Positions 25,219-35,481 of a stretch of DNA of 64,000 bases are shown here, piece after piece. The notes under the pieces were generated by a model. It was not told the DNA's origin, did no database searches, and was given only the letters and a program-made list of their open reading frames with translations. How positions within the stretch are numbered: the first letter of the stretch is position 1; every line of letters begins with the position of its first letter. The stretch spans positions 4,278,001-4,342,000 of the forward strand of contig NC_063012.1 in the NCBI RefSeq assembly GCF_020509005.1, written 5' to 3'. The position numbers and the translations under genes are program-made. The stretch is from Fulvia fulva (lineage: Eukaryota > Ascomycota > Dothideomycetes > Mycosphaerellales > Mycosphaerellaceae).

Positions 25219-28200
25219 ATGGCCCGCTCACCACCTCGTAGGAGACATGATGACCGGCCGCGAGATCACCGCGATCAGCGAGAGAGCTATTCGCGTCGCT
25301 CTCGCAGCAGAGATGTACGCCCTGCCCACCCCGTTAACAATCACAGACACAGAACTTCATACTTACCAACACACAAGCGCTATCGCGACGACAACTACCG
25401 AGACGACCGGCGCGGAGCACGACGAGAGCGAGACGACGACCGCTACGTGAGCCGCGACCATGGGAATGATCGGCGTAGCCACCATCGCAGGGATTCGCCT
25501 CCACACGCCAGACGTGACGAGAGACGCGAGAGATCACCGGTGAGAGATGGACGATCTAGCCGTAGCGATCGTGTCCGATCCCGTGACCGCGACGATATTG
25601 GTAACTGTGACAGTAAGCGACCTCGACGTGATTCGAACGACCGTAGCAGCGAAAAGGTATACTCTAGTCCTTCGCCCACCCATGAGCAACTTGCGCTAAA
25701 CAGACAGTCTTCCCGCCCAACGACAGCGAACGGTCCGCCAAAATCCGAGGCCAAACCCGCAGTCACTACCGCTGAGGCTCAAGCGGCTGCAAAGGCTCAG
25801 CAAGAGAAATTGGCCAGAGTTGAAGCTTGGAAGCAACGCAAGCTGCGGACTGAAGCCACTAAGACCGGGCCTGTCGATGCCTCACCTACAGTCTCTCGAC
25901 CGGTCTCTGCTGCTGGATCGCCAGCCCCAAACAAGAATGAGTCCAAGCCTGCATCGCCACCACGCGCGAAGTTCGACCCCTCTGCCATCAAGAAGCGTGC
26001 AGATGCGGCAATGGCCAAAGCAAAGTCAGAGAAGTCCACTCTAGGTAATGCCGCTGCAATTCCTACCACCAGCGCTGGCATGGCTAACGGTACTGGTGTC
26101 ATCACCACACCTGCGAGCACTACCAATGGCGGACCTGCAGTTCCATTGGGTGACGCCAAGATCAGTTCATTCGGCCTCAACAAATCTGCTGGAGATGCCA
26201 AGGCAAACACTGCTCGGGCTACAGCGACACTGGACGACGATGAGGATGTACAGCGCAAGTTTAGAAAGCTTCCTGATCTACCTCAAAGCTCTGTTTCCAG
26301 TGATGCCGCGCTTGCTAACGACCAAGAGGAACAAGCTGAGTTACAGGACGATCTTCGCAGTGACGAGGAAGAGGCAGAAGCCGCACGCGAAGCCGCTCAG
26401 CGACGCGCTGAAGCACAGACTGAGAAAGATGTCGACATGGTGGACGATGGTGGAGCAGACGATGCGGTTGAAGCGCCGGCACCCGCTCTTGCGGAAAATA
26501 ACCCAAACAAGATGGATGTCGACGAGGAGGTCGATCCTCTCGATGCATTCATGAGCGATCTTGGGCAATCAATGGAGAAGGCACCAGCACCAAAGTTGAT
26601 AGGCAGGTGGGCTAATCGTGGGACCCAGCTGTTTGACGAAGACGACGGCCCAGATCTGGATGCAGTCGGCGACAACCCTGAAGATCTTCTCTCGAACCCC
26701 AAGCGCAAGAAGAAGGAAGTGCCAAACGTAGATCATTCGAAGGTCGAGTACGAGCCCATCCGCAAGAACTTTTACAACGAGTCCATCGAGATGGCCGAGA
26801 TGAGTCAAGAGGACGTGGACAAGCTCCGCGCAGATCTCGACAATATTCAGGTCCGTGGTCTCGATGTCCCGAAGCCCGTGACAAAGTGGTCACAGTGCGG
26901 CTTTGGTGCCGCGATTTTGGATGTTATCCGCGAGCAAAAGTTCGAAAGCCCAACATCGATCCAATGCCAGGCGCTGCCAGCAATCATGTCCGGTCGAGAC
27001 AGCATCGGAATTGCCAAGACAGGTTCTGGTAAGACATTGGCTTTCGTACTCCCCATGTTCCGCCACATCAAGGACCAGCGACCAGTCGCCAACCTCGAAG
27101 GTCCAATCGGTATCATCATGGCTCCGACTCGTGAACTCGCGGTGCAGATTCATCGTGAGTGCAAGCCATACCTTAAAGCGTTGAATCTTCGAGGCGTCTG
27201 TGCCTATGGTGGAGCTCCCATTAAGGACCAGATCGCTGAGTTGAAACGCGGTGCTGAGGTGGTGGTCTGCACACCGGGTCGGATGATCGATCTCCTTGCT
27301 GCCAATGCCGGACGAGTCACCAACCTCAGCCGCGTGACATATGTGGTCATGGACGAGGCAGATCGCATGTTCGACATGGGCTTTGAACCGCAAATCACCA
27401 AGATCCTCGGCAACATTCGTCCAGATCGTCAGACTGTGACGTTCTCTGCGACCTTTCCGAAGAAGATGGAGTCGCTAGCTCGCAAAGCTCTGAACAAACC
27501 AGTCGAGATCGTTGTTGGTGGTCGCAGCGTTGTCGCTTCTGAGATTACACAACTTATTGAGGTTACACCCGAGGACACAAAGTTCCGTCGTGTGCTGCAA
27601 CTACTTGGCGACCTTCACGAGAAGGATGAAGACGCTCGATCGCTAATCTTTGTGGAGCGTCAGGAAACAGCCGATGACATGCTCAAGGAACTCGGAAAGA
27701 AGGGGTATCCCTGTGTCTCTGTCCACGGAGGACGAGAGCAGATCGATCGAGATCAAGCCATCCTCGACTTCAAGGCGGGTATCGTTCCGATCATGGTTGC
27801 TACATCAGTGGCCGCCAGAGGGTTAGATGTCAAGCAGCTTAAGCTCGTCATCAACTACGACTCGCCAAACCACGGAGAAGATTACGTTCATCGAGCAGGT
27901 CGTACGGGTCGTGCTGGTCAGACTGGCACAGCTGTCACTCTCGTCACACCCGAACAAGAACGCTTTGCGCCATTCCTGGTGCGCGCACTACAGGACAGCA
28001 AGCAGGAAACACCCCAAGCGTTGCAAGACATGGCAGCCAGTCACAAAAAGAAAGTCCAGTCTGGCGAGGCAACAAACGCTGGCTCGGGCTTCGGTGGAAA
28101 GGGCATTGAGCGTCTGGACGCTGCACGTGCTGCTGATCGCGCTCGAGAGAGGAAGCAATTTAAGACTGAAGACGAGCCAGAAGAGGAGGAAGAGACCACG

Positions 28201-28815
28201 AAAGACAAGAAGGAAAGTGCAGTCGATGCCCTCGTGGCGAAGGCTGCCGGCACCGTGAAGGCTCACGATGCTATCACCGATGTACCGGCTCAGCCCACTC
28301 AGCAGTCCATGGACCAGAAGCTGCAAGAGCACTTGGACAACGCCAAGCAGGTCACCAAGGTAGAGGTACCAGCACCTTCTGCCGCTCCTCAGGACACTAT
28401 GAGCAAAGCTGCCGCAGCAGCCGCGGCCATCAACGCTCGTCTCGGCACAAGGGGTACTGCTCGTCCGGGCGCTCCCATCGACAACCGTGGTCCAGACGCT
28501 GGTGCTTTCCACGCCACTCTCGAGATCAACGACTTCCCACAGAAGGCTCGATGGGCTGTCACCAACCGTACCAACGTAGCGAAGATTTTGGAAGCGACTG
28601 GCACGTCCATCACTTCCAAGGGCAATTACTACGCGCCTGGCACTGCCCCTGGACCAGAAGAACCTGCGAAGCTGTACATTTTGGTAGAAGGAGACACGGA
28701 GATCGCTGTGTCTAGTGCCATGAAGGAGCTCTCGCGTCATCTGACAGAAGGTACCCTCGCCGCTCAGGATGTGGAGGCTCGTGGTGGTACTGGCGGTCGC
28801 TACAAGGTCATCTGA
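25219..28815 (+). CDS. PRP5: DEAD-box pre-mRNA-processing RNA helicase PRP5
   Basis: Single exon, 1198 aa. PRP5/DDX46 is the ATPase that remodels U2 snRNP and proofreads the branch-site duplex during prespliceosome assembly. The N-terminal 150 residues are Arg/Asp/Ser-rich. The acidic PRP5-type region with DPLDAFM lies near 435-445. The Q motif region is near 555-580. Walker A AKTGSGKT starts at 599, PTREL near 635, TPGRMID near 690, the DEAD box at 712, SAT at 743 and HRAGRTGRAGQTG from 891. The C-terminus (about 1095-1198) carries the KH-like domain of this subfamily (ARWAVTNRTNVAKILEATG). The start is the first in-frame ATG; the open frame continues upstream but only with non-ATG codons. 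Confidence 0.94.
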   Translation: MARSPPRRRHDDRPRDHRDQRESYSRRSRSRDVRPAHPVNNHRHRTSYLPTHKRYRDDNYRDDRRGARRERDDDRYVSRDHGNDRRSHHRRDSPPHARRDERRERSPVRDGRSSRSDRVRSRDRDDIGNCDSKRPRRDSNDRSSEKVYSSPSPTHEQLALNRQSSRPTTANGPPKSEAKPAVTTAEAQAAAKAQQEKLARVEAWKQRKLRTEATKTGPVDASPTVSRPVSAAGSPAPNKNESKPASPPRAKFDPSAIKKRADAAMAKAKSEKSTLGNAAAIPTTSAGMANGTGVITTPASTTNGGPAVPLGDAKISSFGLNKSAGDAKANTARATATLDDDEDVQRKFRKLPDLPQSSVSSDAALANDQEEQAELQDDLRSDEEEAEAAREAAQRRAEAQTEKDVDMVDDGGADDAVEAPAPALAENNPNKMDVDEEVDPLDAFMSDLGQSMEKAPAPKLIGRWANRGTQLFDEDDGPDLDAVGDNPEDLLSNPKRKKKEVPNVDHSKVEYEPIRKNFYNESIEMAEMSQEDVDKLRADLDNIQVRGLDVPKPVTKWSQCGFGAAILDVIREQKFESPTSIQCQALPAIMSGRDSIGIAKTGSGKTLAFVLPMFRHIKDQRPVANLEGPIGIIMAPTRELAVQIHRECKPYLKALNLRGVCAYGGAPIKDQIAELKRGAEVVVCTPGRMIDLLAANAGRVTNLSRVTYVVMDEADRMFDMGFEPQITKILGNIRPDRQTVTFSATFPKKMESLARKALNKPVEIVVGGRSVVASEITQLIEVTPEDTKFRRVLQLLGDLHEKDEDARSLIFVERQETADDMLKELGKKGYPCVSVHGGREQIDRDQAILDFKAGIVPIMVATSVAARGLDVKQLKLVINYDSPNHGEDYVHRAGRTGRAGQTGTAVTLVTPEQERFAPFLVRALQDSKQETPQALQDMAASHKKKVQSGEATNAGSGFGGKGIERLDAARAADRARERKQFKTEDEPEEEEETTKDKKESAVDALVAKAAGTVKAHDAITDVPAQPTQQSMDQKLQEHLDNAKQVTKVEVPAPSAAPQDTMSKAAAAAAAINARLGTRGTARPGAPIDNRGPDAGAFHATLEINDFPQKARWAVTNRTNVAKILEATGTSITSKGNYYAPGTAPGPEEPAKLYILVEGDTEIAVSSAMKELSRHLTEGTLAAQDVEARGGTGGRYKVI

Positions 28816-29264
28816 GTGCATCGCACCGACTCAGCCTTGCTCTCGGCAATGGAGTGTGTACAAAAGTAGAACAGTCGCTCGTGATCAAGGAGCACGCTGT
28901 GTGCTCGGTATAAGCGCCAGAAGTACGTATAATGGAATACCAGATACGCTCTTCGCGGCCTGCTTTCTTACGGCCTTCTTCCTTGAGACTTGGTTCGCAC
29001 GGGAAGAGTGCTCTGCTGAAGGGTACTCGAAAGCCGCAAAAGGCGTGCTCGATTTGGCCACTTTACCTAAAAATGTCGCTCAAATGCTTTCTCACCAAAC
29101 TGACGTTGGTCTCCCCATTCTCTTTTCATCTTCCCGTGACCCAAAAGCGTCTGCCTTCGCCGAAATGGTATCATAACACAGTTGAAAGCAAAACCCCCAG
29201 ATCTCCATGGCTATAACGCACAGCACATCTCAAACACTTCCAGTCGTCAAATCCTCATCCTGCT
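28816..29264. other. Convergent 3' intergenic stretch
   Basis: This lies between the stop codons of PRP5 (+) and GGPP synthase (-). No gene is seen; it should hold both 3' UTRs. Confidence 0.4.
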
Positions 29265-30887
29265 TCACATCCCTCGTGGCCTTGAGTTGTCACGCACTCT
29301 GACTGATCCTTGGGTGCTTATCCACCTCAACCTCTCCAACATGCCCTTCAACATCTCCCCCTTGCCTTGCTCTCCGTCAACCTCGTCCACAAGTCCCAAG
29401 GCTTTCTTGGTGAGACCTCGCAGGATTCTCCTAGTGTATGAAAAGCTGCCCGCCCTCTCCATGTAGCTCACAGCATACCTCTTCACCTCGTCATCCGTCG
29501 TCTTCTGCTTCAAGATGTTGATGAGCACAAGATTCGAGGGATCCGCCCGGATCGCATGTATTATCGGAAAGGAGAACTTGCCCTCCGTCAAGTCTTCGCA
29601 GAGACCTTTGTTGTGGGTGTACGTCGTGTCGGAGAGATTTCGGTAGTCGTCTAGGATCTGGAAGAGGAGGCCGATGGTGTTGACGAGAGGAATGTAGTCC
29701 GTCAGAGAGGCGTCGTCCGGGGAGTGGTGGTTGAGGTTATGGGAGGGTGATTCGGCGCACATCAGTTTGATCGCCAGGCGGAAGAGGCCACCGGTCTTGT
29801 TCCCGACCATTTCGAGGTAGTCGTCTTCGGTGGGGCAGGTCAGGGTGTCGCGCCAGAAGAGATCCATGCCTTGCCCGCGGTGGAGATTGAGGAGTTCGTC
29901 GGTGTAGATTTTGATGACTTCGGGGTTGTTGAGGGTGAGGAGTTCCTGCAAGGCGCAGAAGTAGACGTAGTTGGCGCTGTTGATCGTTTGGGCGGTGCCG
30001 AAGATGCTGTGGGCTACGGGGATGCCGCGGCGGAGCTGGGAGTTGTCTTCTACATCGTCAATGAGGAGGGATGCAGTGTGGAGCATGGAGATTACGCGGG
30101 TAATGACTTCGAGGGAGGGGGGAGGGACTTGTAGCCAGGAGTTGAAGGCGGCAATCATCTGGGAGCGGATGTCCTTGCCTGGGTGGGATTCGAGGTAGTC
30201 AAAGGGGCCTTTGAGGATGTTCTCCTTCTCGGTGCCCCAGCTGGTGGTGCCATTGATCAGGTCGGAGTTGATGATGGTGGGCGGGGACAGCTTGTCGGCG
30301 CCGTTGTGCTGGGTGTGGTTGTGGGTGTAGGTGTAGCTGGCCATGCTCGGATTGGCCGTCAGTCGATGCCCTCTCGACTGTGCCATCCACTCGCGCTCGT
30401 CCAACTCGGGCAGCTTCCTGTTCTCTGGCACGGAGCCCAGGCTTCTATGTTTCTTCGGCCCACTGCTGCTCTTGGGACTGGTGGTTGTCCTGTCGCTTCG
30501 GTAGTCGATGCTGCCGTTGCTGACGGCCCGGTGCGAGCTCGTTCTAACCGGTATGGAGGCAGGGTTGACGTAGGGTGGAGGCGGCTGGGCGGTGGCGACG
30601 ACTGTGGTGGTGGAGGAGGAGGAGGGGAGAGCGGTCGCCTGCGCTGGCGCGGACATGTCTCGCTGCGACTTGGTATGGCGCGCATCTGCCTGGCCGTGCT
30701 GGGGCTGAGCGCCACCGAGGGAGCTATGATTGGCCTCAGCGAAGGTTGGAGGATACAATGAATAGCGGACCTTCGGCTCGGGTTTGTGAACATGAGCATG
30801 AGCATGAGCATGAGCATGCAGGTAGGCGGCTCTGCTCGCTGTCTGAGCAGCTGCTGAGCTTTCGCTATTCAAGCTCGTCGTCGACAT
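29265..30887 (-). CDS. Geranylgeranyl diphosphate synthase
   Basis: Single exon, 540 aa. It condenses FPP with IPP to C20-PP, used for carotenoids, protein prenylation and diterpenes. Both Asp-rich motifs are present: the first, DDVED, at 277-281 ([15 protein letters not shown]), and the second, LDDYRN, at 412-417. The catalytic domain starts near 215-220 ([21 protein letters not shown]). The N-terminus is unusual: about 200 residues, low complexity, with a (His-Ala)5 run encoded by a CATGAG hexanucleotide repeat, then Ser/Thr/Pro-rich stretches. Most fungal homologues are roughly 100 residues shorter. The start is the first ATG; the open frame continues upstream from a GTG. It is orthologous to Neurospora al-3/yeast BTS1 by motif, and no terpene cyclase lies nearby. 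Confidence 0.92.
   Translation of the reverse strand: MSTTSLNSESSAAAQTASRAAYLHAHAHAHAHVHKPEPKVRYSLYPPTFAEANHSSLGGAQPQHGQADARHTKSQRDMSAPAQATALPSSSSTTTVVATAQPPPPYVNPASIPVRTSSHRAVSNGSIDYRSDRTTTSPKSSSGPKKHRSLGSVPENRKLPELDEREWMAQSRGHRLTANPSMASYTYTHNHTQHNGADKLSPPTIINSDLINGTTSWGTEKENILKGPFDYLESHPGKDIRSQMIAAFNSWLQVPPPSLEVITRVISMLHTASLLIDDVEDNSQLRRGIPVAHSIFGTAQTINSANYVYFCALQELLTLNNPEVIKIYTDELLNLHRGQGMDLFWRDTLTCPTEDDYLEMVGNKTGGLFRLAIKLMCAESPSHNLNHHSPDDASLTDYIPLVNTIGLLFQILDDYRNLSDTTYTHNKGLCEDLTEGKFSFPIIHAIRADPSNLVLINILKQKTTDDEVKRYAVSYMERAGSFSYTRRILRGLTKKALGLVDEVDGEQGKGEMLKGMLERLRWISTQGSVRVRDNSRPRGM
30791..30818. repeat. CATGAG hexanucleotide microsatellite
   Basis: Four to five tandem CATGAG units lie inside the GGPP synthase coding region and encode a His-Ala run. 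The same hexamer forms an array at 62161-62191. Confidence 0.85.
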
Positions 30888-31640
30888 GTGAACCGATCGG
30901 CCTTTGCAAGCTCCGAGCTGTGGCCACACTCGCACACACACTCAAGCGGACGGCACGTTGCAGAGCTGTATGTACGTTAGCAGGCTGACGGTACGTATGC
31001 ATTATGATGCTGTAAGCGGCATTGGCAAAGTCACTCGCTCAAGGTCACTTCTGTCCGCGACCCGCGATGCAACGCAGACGGGAGACAGGCCGCTGAGTCG
31101 TGACTCGTGACAGCAGAACTCTCGCGAAGCTTGTTCTGCTCGGCCCTCCTTCGCAGCACGTCCTCCCGCCACCTCAGCTTGCTCAGCCTCTCAAATCTGC
31201 CGTCAAGACATCGTACATGCATCTACACCGATATCGTATTGTTGGTGTTCATGCGTCTGCAGAGAGAGCTGGCTCACATGCCGCACCTGAGTGGAATGCA
31301 GGAACCTCCCTCATTGAGCGCTACACCCGGCATTGCTCCACTTCTAATAAACACGCAGTCCTCGCAGGGACACCCCGAGCTGTCAAACATTTGCTATTAC
31401 CATCTCGACAACCATTTAGTGGAACCTCTAAGTATGCCGTCGGTCGCCGAACAAAAAGTTAAGCTGTACAAACTGCCGTCCATCGTTATTGCAAGCAGAA
31501 TCCTTTCCCAATGCTGCATGCCAATGCTTTTCCGAACGCCTTTTGCGCCTCGCAGAATTAGCAAATTGCTATCTCTTCATTGTGCTGGGAGACTTGTGCC
31601 ATGCCTGCTCCTGTCGTTTTTCCTCTTCCTCTTCGGACCC
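30888..31640. other. Intergenic: GGPP synthase upstream region
   Basis: This lies between two minus-strand genes. Frames of 120-220 codons on + cover it but have no domain, and they overlap one another. No gene is called; it should hold the GGPP synthase promoter and the MFS 3' UTR. Confidence 0.4.
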
Positions 31641-33437
31641 TCACTGTACCCCCTTCCTCGCATCCTCCTCGTCACCAGCATAAGCGTAATGCGACTTCTG
31701 TCTAATTTTCGCCCCGTAGAAATAGAAGACAAAAGGAATGGCACAACAAGCCAGGCCAATGAAAGCTAGCAGTGTACTGGCCCACTGGTCCCCAAGACCG
31801 CTATACATCTGGTTAGTGAAAACGACAACACCCGCTCCGTAGAATGATCGCAGGAACGTCTTCGCCGCGAGAGCACTGGCGGCTTGGTGCTGGTAGCTGT
31901 CGACGAGGTAGTTGTTCGCGGAGTTGTACAGGAAGATGAAACCGAAGCCGACTGGCCAGCCACCGAGTGCGGGCCCGGCCCAGGAGAGGGATGGATAGGA
32001 GGACCAGGCGAAGATGAAGAGGCCGATGGAGATGAACCAGCAGGACCACATCATGGGTATCAACCTCGCCTCGGCAGGAGGCTTTCCGTTGTGCTTCGCA
32101 ACGAGTTTGAGGTAGTGTTTGTTGATCATGGGAGAGGCAGCCGCGCTCATAATGACGCCAATCGCGAGTGGAATGAACATCAAGCCGGTGGTGGATGCGC
32201 TATAGCCTTTGCCTTTCTGGTAGATGATGGGATATGCGACGAAGAACATGTAGAGGAGGCCGTAGAGGACTGACATGTACACGGAGATGAAGAGGACGAT
32301 GGGTTCCATGAATAACAGCTGAAAGGGACGAACGAGGAAGATCCTGAGGCGCTCGCTGAAAGGTCGCAGGTTAAGATCTTGCTCTGTGACGTATTTGTCG
32401 TCGTTCATCTCCTTTCGCATCTTCTTCGCGCGCTTGGCCAGGATCGTTGGTGCGTACATCTCTGGGACAGGAAACGTAATCAGGAAATAGCAGAATCCAG
32501 ACAGGATGAGCTGGAGCCAGTATAGCCATCTCCAACCTAAGGCATCAAAGGTAAAGCCACCGATCAGAGGGCCGATAGCAGGGCCAATGAAAGGCGCTGC
32601 AGAGAAGACGGCCATTGGAACTCCTCGCTCCTCATTTTTCCACAGGTCTGCGAGTGTACCGCCAACAAGTGTCATAGGTGCCGAGAACGCAACACCGTCA
32701 ATGAAACGGCATACTAGCAGCGTGCCGATGTTCTCTGCGACAGCGCAAGGAACGATGACTTAAAGGGAGGGTTATCACTTGTATCACTATGTCTCGGTAA
32801 TAAGGAGTTCTAGTCCGGGCCGTACTTACAGACCACAGCTACCAGCAATGTGCTAGCATAGATAATCTTCCTTCCCATGATCTCGCTGAGAGGTGCAAAT
32901 GCCATGGGACCAACCCCGAAGCCGATAACGAAGAGCGTGATGGTCAGTAAAAGAGACTTCTTCGCTGACGTGGAAAGTTGCCATGGGTCCTTCGATACCG
33001 GCGGTAACGATACCACTGTTGAATGCCACGGCGAAGCAGGTAATGGCCACAACCATAGTACACCACCACTTGTACAGCTTTGACCAGTTCTTAGGGTTTT
33101 CAGGATCGCCCGGTGTGAAAGTGACGAGCTCCCATCTCTCGCCCTTGCCGGTCTTATTCGTGATGACTTGTTGAAGTCCGGTAGGTGCCTCGGTCAAATA
33201 TTCTCCCATTGGAGCATCCGCGGTCAGGGTGCGATATGGGAGGTTGACGACATCAATTGGATCGGCCGTTCTGCTGCCATGCCGACTTCTCATCTTTTGA
33301 GCTTTCTCGATTTCGTGGCTCTCCTTCTCGCCCAGAGTCGAGGAGGTCCTGCTAGATCTTCTTGTTCCGGCAAAGTCGTGTGCTGGAGGCTCAGTGAGAG
33401 TTCCGGCAGGATACATGCTCGAATCCATGCCTGCCAT
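31641..33437 (-). CDS. MFS multidrug/H+ antiporter (DHA1), apparent 1-nt frameshift
   Basis: Exons complement(join(31641..32758,32830..33437)), about 574 aa once the frameshift is allowed for. It is a 12-TM proton-coupled exporter of the DHA1 group (Flu1/Tpo1-like). The cytosolic N-terminus has about 110 residues, then [13 protein letters not shown] before TM1. GRKIIYAS is the loop 2-3 motif. LVCRFIDG follows the intron, and [10 protein letters not shown] is the antiporter motif C in TM5. A long charged loop ([14 protein letters not shown]) separates the halves. The intron is 71 nt (GTAAGT...ttaag). The anomaly: codons for HVSEEV and LLTITLF lie in different frames, joined through a run of four A (32949-32952 on +). 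One base too many is present and no intron fits. It is either a sequence error or a recent null allele. Confidence 0.82.
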
Positions 33438-35481
33438 GACGAAGAAAGTAGTGCTTGGGATTAAGGCTGTTCACTAAACCTACCGTAGCCTATGGGCAGA
33501 GAGTACATATATGAAGACTGTATCAATCCTTCCATGACATTAGTCCGCATTGCAACCGCTGACAACCCGAATCATATCTTTTGTACAACTGCATCTCGAA
33601 AGGTCTTGCAGGCTGGAAGGAGAGCGGTCCGAGTATCAACCGAGTTTCATTCAATACGATTTGAGGCCATGAGATAAGCTGCCGGAGCGGACCGTGGCAG
33701 CTCGAGGTATCAATGGTCGAAGATTTGGTAGCGATCTGAGATGCGAACGCGTGGTTCGACAGTCTGAAGGTATTCGTAAGGTCGCACGTTTCGTTGCGAT
33801 GACGGAGGCCGAACTTCTGGCCGAAGTGCATAAGTCGCCATGCTCGGGTTGTGAAGAGCTTCAACATTGAGTCAGCCTAGTGTCACGAGGGGTCGTTGCA
33901 CGTGAAGCATGGCTTGTTGGTAGGACAGTACGCACTAACATGTACGCAAGCGGCGCTTCAGTGCACCTTGGCCTCGGCGATGACGTCAAGTTGAGAGAGC
34001 AACATTGAAAGGCTGAGTGAGCCGCTCACGACGCCGAGCAGACAACAGATGGCTATGCAGCTGGCAGCCTATGCTGACGCAAGACTTCTCGACGCGGCGC
34101 TTGCAATCACGTGTATAGAGTGGCAGTCCAGAGTAGCGCGCGACAAGTGCTTGATGCTTGTAGGTTGCATCTCGACGACGCGCCCGATCGTGAAGAGTCA
34201 GGGTGGCGAGCCTCGTTGATCATGGGTATCGCTGCATGCAGTGCCTGAAGATCAGCGTCGGTCTCGGCTGCGAATTTTCGGCACGAGAAAGCGAGAACCC
34301 GATAGCGTTGCAAATGCTGGCGCGATTGAGCAATGTGACGGCTTTGCGTGAATGTTCTCGATGCAATGGCGAGCTGACTCGAGGTGAAACGTAGGGTCTG
34401 TTTCAGCGGATCTGGTACGTACTTAGGTAGGTAGGCGATTGCGCAAACAGCCGTTCGCATTCTGCACTCGGATTTGCGCCATTCTTGCTGAAGTCAGACG
34501 GAAGCGAATGCCTCATGATCTCACCGATGAAGGCACGAAGATGCTCTGGTCAAAGATCGACATCGAGTGCGACGGTAAATCAAAAGATCGTCGACGTCGT
34601 GGACCGGTTGCTGGGACTTTGCTTCGGATATGGCTGCTGGCTGTCAACGAGCGGTCGAGGTCGGTGGGACGCACTCGCGACGGTGATGAGAGAATCGAAG
34701 ATTCGGTCATTGTTTCAAGGATTAACAACCAGCAGCAAAGTGGTGGCTGGGCGCGGGACATGGAAGTGCTGTCGTCGACATGGTATCGTTGCACAGGCTA
34801 CAGCTCTCTGCACCGACGTCGTTGAGTCAGCCCAAATGGGCTCGATCGCAGAGGAAACAAGTCTCAACAGACGGAGCGTGCACTGCAGAGATGCATGCAG
34901 TACTTGCTTCTCGATGCTCTACAGAACAGCACACCACCTCATCAAACCCCAAGCGAGATACATGTAGGCCGTGCAGGTGGCCGTCTCATCACCGCATGGC
35001 AGCTGCAATCCCGTGCAGGGCGGCGCCCACGGAACAGACGTGGCAGCACCTCTCGCCGAGGAGGAGGCGACATGCTCGAGTCAGCCAGCGAATCCACGAT
35101 TATCTGCCCCCTGCTGATCTGCAGGCTAAATCCTCGCCATCACCGCACTATTGCAAGCCGCTGCACTTCGCTCCCTTCATCACACGAGTCACGTCAGCGC
35201 TTTTCCGCCAGCCCACGGCGGGGGTTGTGCCGGTCGCCAGCTTCTGCTTTGCCATATCACCTCTGCTCTTCCCTCTCGCCACCTGCACCTGCTCTGCAAC
35301 CTTTCTCCCGTCTTTCTGCCCAGCTGCCCAACACTTCGCCCCTTCTACCAGCGTCACGTCGGCGACAGTCCTTCGCAGATCTACAGAACATCAGTCCTAC
35401 TTGTCTGACCTTCTACTTACCATCGGACAATCCACACAGAGCCTCTTCCTGCAGCCTGGTTCCAGGACATCAGCATCCAGG
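33438..35481. other. Intergenic, 2 kb, divergent MFS / C2H2 upstream regions
   Basis: No gene is recognised. The right part (about 35100-35480) is C/T-rich, like a fungal core promoter and 5' UTR, and leads into the proposed first exon of the C2H2 gene. Open frames here are short or lack any domain. Confidence 0.4.

Noticed and set aside
27988..28821. 277-codon minus-strand frame antisense to PRP5
   Set aside because: Shadow frame; the plus strand carries the conserved helicase and KH-like domain.
28816..33437. Terpenoid biosynthetic cluster (GGPP synthase next to an MFS exporter)
   Set aside because: No cyclase, P450 or other tailoring enzyme nearby; neighbours are housekeeping genes.
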